Source of the DNA: Natranaeroarchaeum sulfidigenes
GTDB taxonomy: Archaea; Halobacteriota; Halobacteria; Halobacteriales; Natronoarchaeaceae
NCBI RefSeq assembly: GCF_017094485.1
Contig: NZ_CP064786.1
Coordinates: 1,240,001-1,304,000, forward strand
Reading direction: 5' to 3'
Length of the DNA: 64,000 bases
Shown here: one piece after another, positions 1 to 8,750 of the stretch
Numbering within the stretch: the stretch's first letter is position 1
Layout of the letters: each line of letters opens with the position of its first letter
Program-made: the position numbers and the translations under genes
The notes under the pieces: model-generated
Database searches by the model: none
What the model saw: the letters and a program-made list of their open reading frames with translations, nothing else
What the model was told of the DNA's origin: nothing

Positions 1-59
1 TTGAACGCGCGACCGTCTGATTAAGAGTCAGACGCTCTGCCGGACTGAGCTACCGGCCC
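1..59 (-). tRNA. tRNA-Lys (anticodon CTT), 3' end cut by window start
   Basis: Read on the minus strand, the sequence begins GGGCCGG (acceptor stem), then TA, a GCTC...GAGC D arm, a TCTGA/TCAGA anticodon stem around the loop CTCTTAA, and the start of the T arm. The loop centre CTT pairs with the lysine codon AAG. The T loop and 3' acceptor strand lie outside the window. It sits just downstream of the gltX stop on the same strand. Confidence 0.93.
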
Positions 60-135
60 AACGTATCACGACGTTGCCGGGGTATAGTGAAATACGTTAC
101 GTTTGTCGATCGGTTTCGGCCGCCGAGCAGTGGTT

Positions 136-1863
136 TCAGGGGTGGGCGTAGTAGACGACTGCGTCGGTCTCATCTGCCGGATCGACTTCGTCGACCCGGA
201 CGAAGCCGATACGCTCGAACTGGACTACGTCGTCGGCGTCGTACTCCTCGAATCCGGGCTCAGCGCGACCGGTGACGTCGCCGTCCATCGTACGCATCCG
301 GATCGGGACCGACTCCTCGGCGGGGACCCAGTGGATCACGTCGACACCCTCCTCGCGGACCGCGTCGATGTCGTCGCCGGTAAACTGGAACGTATCGCGG
401 GTGTATTTCACGCAGCCCAGTCCCTTCAGCCAGACGCGTTCCTCGTGGTTCGGTCGGTCCTCGGGTTCGATCAGGACGGCCTGTCCTACCGGGATCTCAC
501 GAGTGCCGCGGTCCTCGTGGTCGGGGTGGATCGGCGGCGTCGCCTCCTCCGGGCCCGAGCCGGTGAGCGGGACCTCGACGCCGTCCCGGACGAAGAAGGC
601 CCGATCCGACTCGTCGCCGATCAGGTCGCGGTTGTTGGAATAGATGCTGGACATCGCCAGATCGACGTTGCTCGTCGACGTGCCGAGTTCGACCATCGCG
701 TCGGTGATCGCCTCACCGCGGATGCCGCGGCGGCGGACGCTGGCGATCGTCGGTGCGCGCGGGTCCCCCCAGCCGTCGAGGTCGCCCTCGTCGATCAGCT
801 CCTTGATCGAGGACGTCGACATCGGAACGTCGTAGGCGTCGATCTGGACGTGGCCCCAGTGGACGACTTCGGGGTACTCCCAGTCGAAGTAATCGTAGAC
901 GAAGCGCTGGCGTTTCGCGGAGTCCTGCAGGTCGATTCCGCGGATGATGTGGGTGATCCCGAGCAGGTGGTCGTCGATCCCGCTCTGGAAGTCGAGCATC
1001 GGCCAGCACCGATACTCGCTGGCCTCCTCGCGCGGATGCGGCGTGTCGATCATCCGGAACGCAACGAAATCCCGGAGTGCGGGGTTCTTGTGCTCGATGT
1101 CAGTCTTGACACGAAGTACCATCTCGCCGCTTTCGTACTCGCCTGCAACCATGTCGGCGAACTCCTCACGAACCGTCCCGACGTCCTTGTCGCGGTGCGG
1201 GCAGGGGTTCCCGTTGTTTTTCAGTTCGCTGAACTCCTCGCCAGAACAGGAGCAGGTGTACGCGCCGCCCTGCTCGATGAGTTCGCGGGCGTGCTCGTAG
1301 TAGGTCTCGACACGATCGCTGGCGCGATAGACGGCATCGGGCTCGAAGCCGAGATACTCAATCGCGTCGAGGATCTCCTCGTAGGCGTCGAGGTCGGGTC
1401 GCTTGGTCTCCGGGTCGGTATCGTCGAAGCGGACGCAGAACCAGCCGTCGTACAGCTCCTTGTACGTCCCGATCACGGCGGGCATCCGGGCGTGGCCCAT
1501 ATGCCACGGACCGTTCGGGTTCGGGGCGACGCGCATCCGGACCTCGTCAAATTCGTCAGCAGTAGGGAGGTCGGGCAGGACCTGCTCGTCTTCCTCGTCC
1601 TCACTTTCCAGTTCGTCGAGTTCGTCGGGGGCAACCTCGGCAAGTCGCTCCCGCCGTTCGTCCGCAGAAAGCCCGTTGATCTCGGCGATGACGCCGCCCG
1701 CGATTCCGGGGATCTCGTCGCCATGCTCTCGGAACTCGGGATTCTCGCCCATCAGCGGCCCCATGATCGCGCCGACGTCCGCGTCGCTATCGTGTTTGAC
1801 GGCGTTGATGAGAGCGTGTTTTTCGACCTCCTGTTCGACCCGCTCGCGGAGTTCGTCGTTCAT
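136..1863 (-). CDS. gltX: Glutamyl-tRNA synthetase, archaeal type
   Basis: 575 aa, the usual length for archaeal GluRS. This class I enzyme attaches glutamate to tRNA in the cytoplasm. Archaeal forms usually also charge tRNA-Gln, and the product is then amidated. The HIGH-type signature appears as APNPNGPWHMGHAR near residues 112-125, and the KMSKS-type loop as VPMSTSS in the second half. The N-terminal 90 residues are the acidic helical extension typical of archaeal forms. A tRNA-Lys gene follows on the same strand. The long open frame running antisense through it is a high-GC shadow. Confidence 0.96.
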   Translation of the reverse strand: MNDELRERVEQEVEKHALINAVKHDSDADVGAIMGPLMGENPEFREHGDEIPGIAGGVIAEINGLSADERRERLAEVAPDELDELESEDEEDEQVLPDLPTADEFDEVRMRVAPNPNGPWHMGHARMPAVIGTYKELYDGWFCVRFDDTDPETKRPDLDAYEEILDAIEYLGFEPDAVYRASDRVETYYEHARELIEQGGAYTCSCSGEEFSELKNNGNPCPHRDKDVGTVREEFADMVAGEYESGEMVLRVKTDIEHKNPALRDFVAFRMIDTPHPREEASEYRCWPMLDFQSGIDDHLLGITHIIRGIDLQDSAKRQRFVYDYFDWEYPEVVHWGHVQIDAYDVPMSTSSIKELIDEGDLDGWGDPRAPTIASVRRRGIRGEAITDAMVELGTSTSNVDLAMSSIYSNNRDLIGDESDRAFFVRDGVEVPLTGSGPEEATPPIHPDHEDRGTREIPVGQAVLIEPEDRPNHEERVWLKGLGCVKYTRDTFQFTGDDIDAVREEGVDVIHWVPAEESVPIRMRTMDGDVTGRAEPGFEEYDADDVVQFERIGFVRVDEVDPADETDAVVYYAHP

Positions 1864-1968
1864 TACCGATCGATACTCGGCGGGGCGTCAAAACTGCCGT
1901 GGATTGTTCCGCGTCGAGACTCCCGTGACAGGCACCGCACGTCGAACGCGCCGTTTTTGTGCCCCAGC

Positions 1969-2730
1969 ATGCAATCAGAACCAGTGACAGCAGGAACCGA
2001 CGATACGGGCCCCCGGATACGCACGAACGTTGACCCGTCACTTCGCGAGGCCGCCGAGATCATTGACGACGGGTTCAGGGGCGATCGCCTCGTCACGGCC
2101 TTTGGCCGATGCACAGTCGACTACGATGGCCGTGCGTCGTCGACGCTCGGGCTAGGCGACCGCCACGTCATGTGCAAGCCGGACGGCTCGATCCTTGTCC
2201 ATACGGACGAAGGCCAACAGCCGGTCAACTGGCAGCCACCGGGCTGTACCCACGAAGTTAGCACAGAGGGCGATAGGGTCGTCCTGGAAAGCGAGCGTTC
2301 GACACCCGCGGAGCGACTTGTCGTGGAGTTCGAACGGGTTGGACAGGTCTCGACGTTCGCCGTGGATGATGCCACTGAACTGTCGCTTGATGGAACTGAA
2401 GAGGATCTCCGAAACCGGATCCTCGACGATCCCGAACTCGTCGAACAGGGCTTTACGCCGCTGGCGACGGAGCGCGAGACAGCGGCGGGTGCGATAGATA
2501 TCTTCGGCGAAGATGCGGACGGCCGGACGGTCGCCGTCGAACTCAAGCGAAAACGGGTCGGTCCGGACGCTGTCGGCCAGCTCGATCGGTACGTCGATGC
2601 GCTCCGACGTGATCTGCACGACGACGCCGACATACGGGGAATCCTCGTCTCGCCATCGGTTACGGATCGGGCCGCGGACTTACTGGAGCGAAACGGACTG
2701 GAGTTCGTCTCACTCACCCCGCGCAAGTGA
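1969..2730 (+). CDS. nucS: Endonuclease NucS/EndoMS (mismatch-directed)
   Basis: 253 aa from the ATG at 1969. The N-terminal half matches the NucS DNA-binding region. The C-terminal half is a RecB-like nuclease with the core GAIDIFG followed by the VELKRKR strand, giving the D...ExK metal site near residues 175-195. NucS cuts mismatched or branched DNA with PCNA and serves as a non-MutS mismatch repair system in many archaea and actinobacteria. The open frame continues far upstream across gltX, but homology begins only here. It is transcribed divergently from gltX, with 105 bases between the two starts. Confidence 0.93.
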   Translation: MQSEPVTAGTDDTGPRIRTNVDPSLREAAEIIDDGFRGDRLVTAFGRCTVDYDGRASSTLGLGDRHVMCKPDGSILVHTDEGQQPVNWQPPGCTHEVSTEGDRVVLESERSTPAERLVVEFERVGQVSTFAVDDATELSLDGTEEDLRNRILDDPELVEQGFTPLATERETAAGAIDIFGEDADGRTVAVELKRKRVGPDAVGQLDRYVDALRRDLHDDADIRGILVSPSVTDRAADLLERNGLEFVSLTPRK

Positions 2731-2735
2731 GTCCA

Positions 2736-3197
2736 CTACCTGCCCTCACTGCGCGCTCGGCGTGTCTCGACGACCGCCAGATAGCCGACGTAGATCAGCG
2801 CGGCGACGACGATGGCAACGGCGAAGACAGTGACCCCCGCGTAGCCATCGAGCGCGACGGAGGGGTCTTCCCAGATGTACTGCCCGCCTTCGACAGCGAA
2901 GACGAACAGCCCACCATAGATCACCGCGAACGCGACGGCACGGAGGAATCCCAGTGAGCCAAGGTGACGACTGTTCAGCAACTCGATGACGAACAGGAAC
3001 GCAATGGCGAGTATGTAAAACGGCTGCGGGAGCGCTTCGCCGATGGGCTGTCCGCCCTGTATCGCAACGACGCCGTAGTACGCAAGTGCGAGCAGGAGTC
3101 CACCGAGAAACGTCATCGTGATACCGTACCCGCTGGTATCCGCCGCTGTAGGCGTCCGCGGCTCATCGGTCGGTGCCGCCGCTCGATCCTCGGCCAT
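2736..3197 (-). CDS. Haloarchaeal membrane protein, unknown function
   Basis: 153 aa from the ATG at 3197; a longer frame upstream lacks membrane-protein character and would crowd the neighbouring gene. The N-terminal 20 residues are polar and Ala/Thr/Pro-rich, followed by about four hydrophobic segments (FLGGLLLALAYYGVVAI, FYILAIAFLFVIELL, a third ending YGGLFVFAV, and VFAVAIVVAALIYVGYLAVV). It ends in a charged cytoplasmic tail. I recognise no catalytic motif. It converges tail to tail with nucS. Confidence 0.75.
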   Translation of the reverse strand: MAEDRAAAPTDEPRTPTAADTSGYGITMTFLGGLLLALAYYGVVAIQGGQPIGEALPQPFYILAIAFLFVIELLNSRHLGSLGFLRAVAFAVIYGGLFVFAVEGGQYIWEDPSVALDGYAGVTVFAVAIVVAALIYVGYLAVVETRRARSEGR

Positions 3198-3267
3198 ACG
3201 TAGAGGCTGGCCGGAGCGACGGATAGTTAGTAGTCGCCTATCGTACTGCAGGATCGATAATGCGATC

Positions 3268-3756
3268 CTAGCTGTTATCCCGAACCGCTCGCAGGGCGTC
3301 CTCCCGCGTGACAATGCCGACAATCCGATGGTCTTCGACGACCGGAAGGCGGTTGATATCTCGTTCTTCGTCGGTGAGTAGAACGATGACCTCCTCGAGA
3401 GCAGTGTCGGGGGTAACCGTGACGACGTCCGTGGTCATGATTTCGTGGATCGGCTTGCGGGCTGCTTTCGCCGCGTCGATCCCGATGTCGAGTTCGTCGA
3501 GGGAAAGGTCGAAACCATACGTCAGTGTCTCGCTGAAGGGCGGAACACCGATCGGGATCCAGACGATGCGGTCTTTCTTGCGAAACAGGCGGACGAGATC
3601 GGTCTGTGTAACGATGCCGACGACCCGTTCGTCGTCATCGACGACCGGAAACCCCTCGAAATCGGCCTGTGCGAGCCGTTCGAGTACGTCGTCTACCCGG
3701 CTGTCGCGGTGAACGGTCTCGACCGGCTCCGTCATGAAGGAGGCTGTTCGCACCAT
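3268..3756 (-). CDS. Paired CBS-domain protein
   Basis: 162 aa made almost entirely of two CBS repeats: residues 1-60 with the FEGFPVVDDDERVVGIVTQTDL core, and residues 100-160 with RLPVVEDHRIVGIVTREDAL. Such Bateman pairs bind adenine nucleotides or SAM and act as energy or metabolite sensors. No effector domain is attached, so the partner is unknown. The middle, residues 60-100, is longer than in minimal pairs. The ATG at 3756 is the first methionine and keeps the whole first CBS strand. Confidence 0.88.
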   Translation of the reverse strand: MVRTASFMTEPVETVHRDSRVDDVLERLAQADFEGFPVVDDDERVVGIVTQTDLVRLFRKKDRIVWIPIGVPPFSETLTYGFDLSLDELDIGIDAAKAARKPIHEIMTTDVVTVTPDTALEEVIVLLTDEERDINRLPVVEDHRIVGIVTREDALRAVRDNS

Positions 3757-3804
3757 AGCGGAGTTTCACAGCGGTGTCGTGTAGGTGTTGTGGTGGGACG
3801 AGAG

Positions 3805-5247
3805 TCAGTCGTCCGCCGTGACGTCCGGCCGGTAGGCCTCGCTAATTCCCTTCCACTTGCCAGTCTGGAACCGCCAGTAGTTGATCGCCGCGGGGACCGT
3901 GGTCTCCGCGACGAAGGCCAGATACAGCCCCCAGTAGCCGAGCGGGGTTGTCGCGCCGAGATAGGCCAGTGGGATGGCGACGCCGAACATCCCGATGAAC
4001 TGGCTGACGAAGGGCACACGCGTGTCGCCGCTGGCATCGAGGGGCCCTGCAGCGGCGCTGGAGACCCCCGCGAAGACGACTGCAACACAGGCCGCGTAAA
4101 CGAGGTTGATCGCGATCGGTATCTCGCCGCCCGCCGGATCGTCCGAGAACAGGACGACCAGATCCTCGGCGAAAATGGCGATAATGACCGCCGAGAGTGC
4201 GTACGTCACGACAGAGAAAATGATGATGTCGTAGCCGTAGGCGGTCGCAGTTCCTTCGTCGTTTTTGCCGAGTGCTTGCCCGACGAGACTTGACGATGCG
4301 AGTCCGAAGCCCCACCCTGGCGCGTTCATGATGCCCCAGATCCGACGGGCGATGACGAACGCCGCGACGGTGTTCTCACCGAAGATGTCGAGGATACCGA
4401 GCATCGGGAACTCTGCGACGGTCCAGACGAGATTTCGCGCACCGACCGGCAGACCGATCTCGACCAGGTCGTGGAGCGTTCCAGGATCGACGTAGGTCCC
4501 AGTGGGGTCGATCTGCACTGGGAACTCACCCATCGTCGGGAAACGCCCCCAGACGAGCCCCATTGCGAAGGTAGCGGTGACGGCGATGTTTGCGAGGACA
4601 GTACCCCACGCCGCGCCGATAACGCCCATATCCAGCCAGAAGATCAGGATAACACTGAGAATGATGTTCGCAATCGCTCCACCTGCCCGGACCAGCATCG
4701 CAGTATAGGCATCGTCGGCTCCGACGAGGGTGCGACTCCCGACAAGGTTGAGTGCCGCGAACGGTACGCCAAGCCCGACGTACTGGAGATATAGGGCACC
4801 GTAATCGATCGCTGCCTGATTGCTGGAGATGATCGAGATGAGTTCGTGTGGGATAAGCCAGAAAACGATGGTCACTGGAATCGTGATCACGACTGTGAGC
4901 AGGGTGCTCGATCGGACCGCGAGCCCGAGCTCGTCGTGGGCTTCCGCACCGTATCGCTGGGAGACGAGTGCAATGGTACCGCCGGCGACCCCGCCTCCGA
5001 GCGCGAACGCGAGACCCCAGAACGGTCCGGCAAAGCCGACGCCCGCGACTGCCGAGGTACCGACCGCGACGCCGACCAGTGCCACGTCGACTGCACCTTT
5101 CGACATCCGCGCGATACCCGTAACGATCCGGGGCCACGCGAGTTCTGTCGTCTGGATGGCACGCTCCCGGTCGATCAACCCGGCACGGGCAAGTCCGAGC
5201 CCGATCCAGAGAATGAGGAGCCGGATCGGGTTGGGGGGACGATACAC
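3805..5247 (-). CDS. MATE-family multidrug/sodium efflux transporter
   Basis: 480 aa, about twelve hydrophobic segments in two homologous halves, the size and pattern of MATE exporters. These use Na+ or H+ gradients to expel cationic compounds across the cytoplasmic membrane. The N-terminal AWPRIVTGIARMSKGAVDVALVG stretch is typical of haloarchaeal members. The start is a GTG at 5247, and no in-frame ATG fits better. A perfect 8-bp inverted repeat begins four bases upstream of the start codon and probably controls it. No regulator gene is adjacent. Confidence 0.9.
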   Translation of the reverse strand: MYRPPNPIRLLILWIGLGLARAGLIDRERAIQTTELAWPRIVTGIARMSKGAVDVALVGVAVGTSAVAGVGFAGPFWGLAFALGGGVAGGTIALVSQRYGAEAHDELGLAVRSSTLLTVVITIPVTIVFWLIPHELISIISSNQAAIDYGALYLQYVGLGVPFAALNLVGSRTLVGADDAYTAMLVRAGGAIANIILSVILIFWLDMGVIGAAWGTVLANIAVTATFAMGLVWGRFPTMGEFPVQIDPTGTYVDPGTLHDLVEIGLPVGARNLVWTVAEFPMLGILDIFGENTVAAFVIARRIWGIMNAPGWGFGLASSSLVGQALGKNDEGTATAYGYDIIIFSVVTYALSAVIIAIFAEDLVVLFSDDPAGGEIPIAINLVYAACVAVVFAGVSSAAAGPLDASGDTRVPFVSQFIGMFGVAIPLAYLGATTPLGYWGLYLAFVAETTVPAAINYWRFQTGKWKGISEAYRPDVTADD

Positions 5248-5251
5248 TGGT

Positions 5252-5271
5252 GACTGACTAATCAGTCAGTC
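5252..5271. promoter_or_regulatory. Inverted repeat at MATE gene start, probable TetR-type operator
   Basis: GACTGACT-AATC-AGTCAGTC is a perfect 8-bp dyad with a 4-bp centre, ending four bases before the GTG of the efflux gene. Size and spacing resemble operators of TetR-family repressors, which commonly control drug efflux genes. Because haloarchaeal transcripts are often leaderless, a protein bound here would cover the transcription start site. The assignment to TetR is inference. Confidence 0.6.
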
Positions 5272-5391
5272 GTAAAAACGGCTTTGTTCTTCGATGGGTG
5301 CGACCCTCACAGAGCGGGAAAAAAGTCGAACGAACTACACAGGTAGATGGGTAGTGAGTCCCTGACTCAGTTTGGGTCTCTGAGAGAGCCG

Positions 5392-5823
5392 TCAGCGATA
5401 CTGTGCGATCAGCGATTCGAGTGTTCCTCTGTCTTTCGCGCCGACCAGTCGTTCGACAGGCTCCCCATCGACGTACAACAGGAGGGTGGGAATACTCTGG
5501 GCACCCAGCTGTCCCGCGAGTCGCTGGTTGGCGTCGACGTCCACTTTCGCTACCGCGGCGTCAGTCTCCGCAGCCAGCGCGTCGATCGTCGGCTCCATCA
5601 TCTGACACGGACCACACCAGTCCGCGTAACAGTCGACCAGCACGACCCGATTGGACTCGACTACCTCCTCGAATTCCCCCGAGCCGTCGATGTGAATCGG
5701 TGTACTTGGGGTCCCTTCGCTAGTAGTATTGCCCTCCTCAGCGGGGTCAGCTTCACCGAGTTGTTTCTTCAGCTGTTCTTTTTTGCGTTCGCGGATCCGC
5801 TCTCGTTCGTCGTCACTGCTCAT
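5392..5823 (-). CDS. Thioredoxin-fold protein with WCGPC active site
   Basis: 143 aa from the ATG at 5823. The first 45 residues are a charged, probably flexible helix (Glu/Arg/Lys-rich) followed by a Thr/Ser linker. The remainder is a complete thioredoxin domain with the redox motif ADWCGPCQMM, the cis-proline turn SIPTLLLY, and a final helix. It probably reduces protein disulfides or accepts electrons from a thioredoxin reductase; the small flavoprotein at 7954-8538 resembles part of one. Alternative earlier starts add only nine residues. Confidence 0.92.
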   Translation of the reverse strand: MSSDDERERIRERKKEQLKKQLGEADPAEEGNTTSEGTPSTPIHIDGSGEFEEVVESNRVVLVDCYADWCGPCQMMEPTIDALAAETDAAVAKVDVDANQRLAGQLGAQSIPTLLLYVDGEPVERLVGAKDRGTLESLIAQYR

Positions 5824-5968
5824 GATCGATGGTACGGTGAGCCTGGGCATAATACTTGTGCATGATTAGAACAATACTGGCCGTTAGTGGTACTCACTTC
5901 AAGCGTACATGTTGCATACAGACACAGTGAACGGACACACTTTTGCGTCCACCACACAAGTCCATACC

Positions 5969-6523
5969 ATGGGATTTCATACGTTCCCCGTCGACCACGC
6001 GGATGCGCTCGAGGATCCGACGCGCTATCGTTTCTGTTCCCGCGAAGAGCTGATCGAGATGCTCGCTCCGGCAGCCGACGCCGTCGTCGCGGACCTTGGA
6101 TCCGGAACGGGGTTCTACACCGAGGAGATTGCGCCGTTCGTCGAAACCGTGTACGGCGTCGATCTCCAGTCAGAGATGCACGAACACTACCGCGAGAACG
6201 GGGTCGCCGCTAACGTCGAGCTGGTTGCTGCAAACGTCAGCACGCTTCCGTTCGATGATAGTGAACTCGACGCCGCGTTCTCGACGATGACCCATCACGA
6301 GTACGCGGACGACGAGACGATCGCCGAACTGGCCCGCGTGATCCGTCCCGGCGGGCGAATGGTGACTGTTGACTGGTCGACAACCGGAACGGGTGAGAAC
6401 GGACCGCCAATCGAGGAACGATTCGGACCGGAGGACGTCCGTGAGCAGTTCGAGACGGCCGGGTTCAAAATCGACCGTGTCCACGACCGCCCCGAGACAC
6501 TTGCCGTCGTCGCCCGGCGCTGA
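5969..6523 (+). CDS. Class I SAM-dependent methyltransferase
   Basis: 184 aa from the ATG at 5969, where the haloarchaeal family begins (MGFHTFPVDHADALEDPTR). A longer frame from 5909 adds an unlikely 20 residues. The SAM-binding glycine loop is VVADLGSGTGFYTEEI, the acidic residue ending strand 2 is in VYGVDLQ, and the motif before the product strand is LDAAFSTMTHHEY. It has a UbiE/MenG-like core, but the substrate cannot be told from sequence. Confidence 0.88.
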   Translation: MGFHTFPVDHADALEDPTRYRFCSREELIEMLAPAADAVVADLGSGTGFYTEEIAPFVETVYGVDLQSEMHEHYRENGVAANVELVAANVSTLPFDDSELDAAFSTMTHHEYADDETIAELARVIRPGGRMVTVDWSTTGTGENGPPIEERFGPEDVREQFETAGFKIDRVHDRPETLAVVARR

Positions 6524-6605
6524 GCTCCCTGTCGGTATGCACGCGGTTACGTAGTATTGTGTATTTTACGAAATACTTTACACACTGGTCACCGTATCCT
6601 CTGGT

Positions 6606-7949
6606 ATGGACGATCCGTTTGTAATCATCGGTGGCGATGCCGCGGGGATGAGTGCTGCAAGTAAGGCCAAACGTGAGGCCCCGGATCTCGATGTGGTCGT
6701 GTTCGAACAGGGTGAGTGGGTTTCCTACGCCGCGTGTGGGATGCCGTACTACGTGAAAGGCGAGGTCGACGAGCTCGACGATCTCGTCGCGGTCGAGCCC
6801 GAGACGTTTCGGGACAAGCGTGACGTCGACCTCAGAACGGGCCACGAGGTCGTCGGCATCGATCCGACGGCACAGACCGTCACCGTCAGTACGGACGAGG
6901 AGACGTTCGTCCAGCCCTACCACTCGCTTTTGATCGGGACGGGCGCGCGAGCGATCGAGCCGCCGTTCGACGGCCTCGATCTGGACGGCGTGTTCACGCT
7001 CCGGAGCATGGACGAGGCTGCGGCGATCCAGCGCTACGTCTCGGACGCGAAGCCAGCCAGTGCAGCGATCGTCGGCGGGGGTTACGTCGGCGTCGAGATG
7101 GCCGAGGCCCTCACCGAGCGGGGACTCGATGTCTCGATCTACGAGATGCTCCCGCGCACTCTCCAGCCGTTCGGCGAGGAGACGGCCCGGACCGTCGAAG
7201 ATCACCTCCGGGAGCACGGTGTCGATCTTCACCTCGACACGGCCGTAGAAGGGTTCATCGGTGAGGAGACGGTCGCGGGGATCGAGCACGATGGCGGCGT
7301 CGACGACACCGACCTCGTCATCGTCGGTGTGGGCGTCGCTCCGAACGTCGAGCTTGCCGAGCAGGCCGGGATCGAACTCGGCCCGACCGGCGCAATCGCG
7401 ACCGACGAGTACGGTCGGACGAACTACGCGGATGTGTACGCTGCCGGGGATTGCGCCGAAGCGACTAACGTTGTCACCGGCGATCCCGATCACGTCCCAC
7501 TGGCACTCACCGCCAACCGTGCCGGGCGGGCGATCGGGACCACGGTCGCGGGCGACCCAACCGAGACCGGCGGGACGGCCGGGACGGCGATCGTCAAGGC
7601 GTTCGATCTCGGCGCGGCTCGGACAGGGGTACTCAACGAGGAACAGGCCCGTGAGGCCGGCTTCGACCCCGTCGCGGTGACGATCGATGCACCGACGCGC
7701 CCACACTACTATCCGGGCGGCTCGGAACTCACGGTGACGCTCGTCGCCGATCGGGGGACAAGTCAGGTATTAGGGGCCAGCATGGTCGGCGGGGACGGCG
7801 TCAAGCGGATCGACACCGTCGCAACCGCCCTCGGCTCCGGGCTCACCGTCACGGAACTGCAAAACCTCGATCTCGCCTACGCGCCGCCGTTCAGTCCGGT
7901 CTGGGACCCAGTGCTCACGGCCGCGAAAGTGCTTGCCGGAAAACTGTAG
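6606..7949 (+). CDS. CoA-disulfide reductase / NADH oxidase family flavoprotein
   Basis: 447 aa. An FAD-binding fold opens the protein (FVIIGGDAAGMSAASKAKRE), and a second Rossmann fold for NAD(P)H appears at AAIVGGGYVGVEMAEAL. The single redox cysteine of this family is present in YAACGMPYYV near residue 43. The C-terminal dimerisation domain is complete. Members reduce CoA disulfide, or oxygen to water or peroxide; haloarchaea use CoA and gamma-glutamylcysteine rather than glutathione. A TATA-like stretch lies about 30-40 bases upstream. Confidence 0.9.
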   Translation: MDDPFVIIGGDAAGMSAASKAKREAPDLDVVVFEQGEWVSYAACGMPYYVKGEVDELDDLVAVEPETFRDKRDVDLRTGHEVVGIDPTAQTVTVSTDEETFVQPYHSLLIGTGARAIEPPFDGLDLDGVFTLRSMDEAAAIQRYVSDAKPASAAIVGGGYVGVEMAEALTERGLDVSIYEMLPRTLQPFGEETARTVEDHLREHGVDLHLDTAVEGFIGEETVAGIEHDGGVDDTDLVIVGVGVAPNVELAEQAGIELGPTGAIATDEYGRTNYADVYAAGDCAEATNVVTGDPDHVPLALTANRAGRAIGTTVAGDPTETGGTAGTAIVKAFDLGAARTGVLNEEQAREAGFDPVAVTIDAPTRPHYYPGGSELTVTLVADRGTSQVLGASMVGGDGVKRIDTVATALGSGLTVTELQNLDLAYAPPFSPVWDPVLTAAKVLAGKL

Positions 7950-7953
7950 GCTG

Positions 7954-8538
7954 CTATTCGTCGCTCATGCCGCCGAACACTGCCTCTGCATCCGCCGGTA
8001 CGTCGAAGTCGTGGTAGTGCTCTCCTTTCTCCTTCGAGAGAATATTGAGCGCCGCTGCTGCGCCATCACCGACAGAGATCGCCGCTTGCCACTCCTCGGC
8101 GCGGGGCATCGCGCCGGTCGCATAGGCGTCCTCGACGCTGGTTTCCATCGTAATGTCGACTGCAACTGTACCGTCGTCGTCGAATTCGCAACCGAGGTCC
8201 TCTGCGAGGTCGCGGTTGGCTCCGGTCGCAAGTACGACGTAGTCCGCCTGTATCTCGTCCTCCACGGTCGTTACCGTGAACCCGTCCCCGTTCTCGGAGA
8301 TTGTTGTTACTTCTTCACCCTGTCGGCGGTCGACACCGAAGTCGTCGACCTGCTGTCGGGCCGTCGCCATGAACTCGCTGCCGCCGACCGAGCCGATACC
8401 GAGGTAGTTGAACAGATGTGCCTTGTGCATCCACGTCTCGTCAGTATCGAAGACGACGGCGTCCAGTCCGTTTTTTCGTACGAAAAGGGCTGCGCTGAGT
8501 CCCGCTGGTCCACCGCCGACGATTACTACGTTCGTCAT
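7954..8538 (-). CDS. Small NAD(P)/FAD-dependent oxidoreductase, thioredoxin-reductase-like
   Basis: 194 aa from the ATG at 8538. The FAD dinucleotide motif VVIVGGGPAGLSAALFV is at the very N-terminus, and the second FAD motif is YVVLATGAN. The C-terminal FAD contact includes AISVGDGAAAALNIL. It lacks the CxxC redox pair and the inserted NADPH domain of full thioredoxin reductases (about 310 aa), so it may be a one-domain flavoprotein working with a partner. It converges tail to tail with the CoA-disulfide-reductase-like gene, four bases between stops. Confidence 0.82.
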   Translation of the reverse strand: MTNVVIVGGGPAGLSAALFVRKNGLDAVVFDTDETWMHKAHLFNYLGIGSVGGSEFMATARQQVDDFGVDRRQGEEVTTISENGDGFTVTTVEDEIQADYVVLATGANRDLAEDLGCEFDDDGTVAVDITMETSVEDAYATGAMPRAEEWQAAISVGDGAAAALNILSKEKGEHYHDFDVPADAEAVFGGMSDE

Positions 8539-8750
8539 ACCGTCTTTATGGTAGATACCTACTTTAACGTGGCAGTAACACTCACCGTACCGGTGTGTTG
8601 CGATCACCACGAGTGTACAGCGGTAAAACACGTTTTAACGATCGTTCCAGCCGGAAACCACGGAAGAAGGGGTCCGGCACCCACGATGAGATCCAACAAG
8701 CGGCGAATCGCCAGTAGTAAAACCGCGTGGTACCTACGACGTGGCGTACA

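Noticed and set aside
103-1968. Long plus-strand open frame across gltX leading into nucS
   Set aside because: It is antisense to a clear GluRS; its translation has no recognisable domain until the NucS start at 1969. Long antisense frames are common in high-GC genes.
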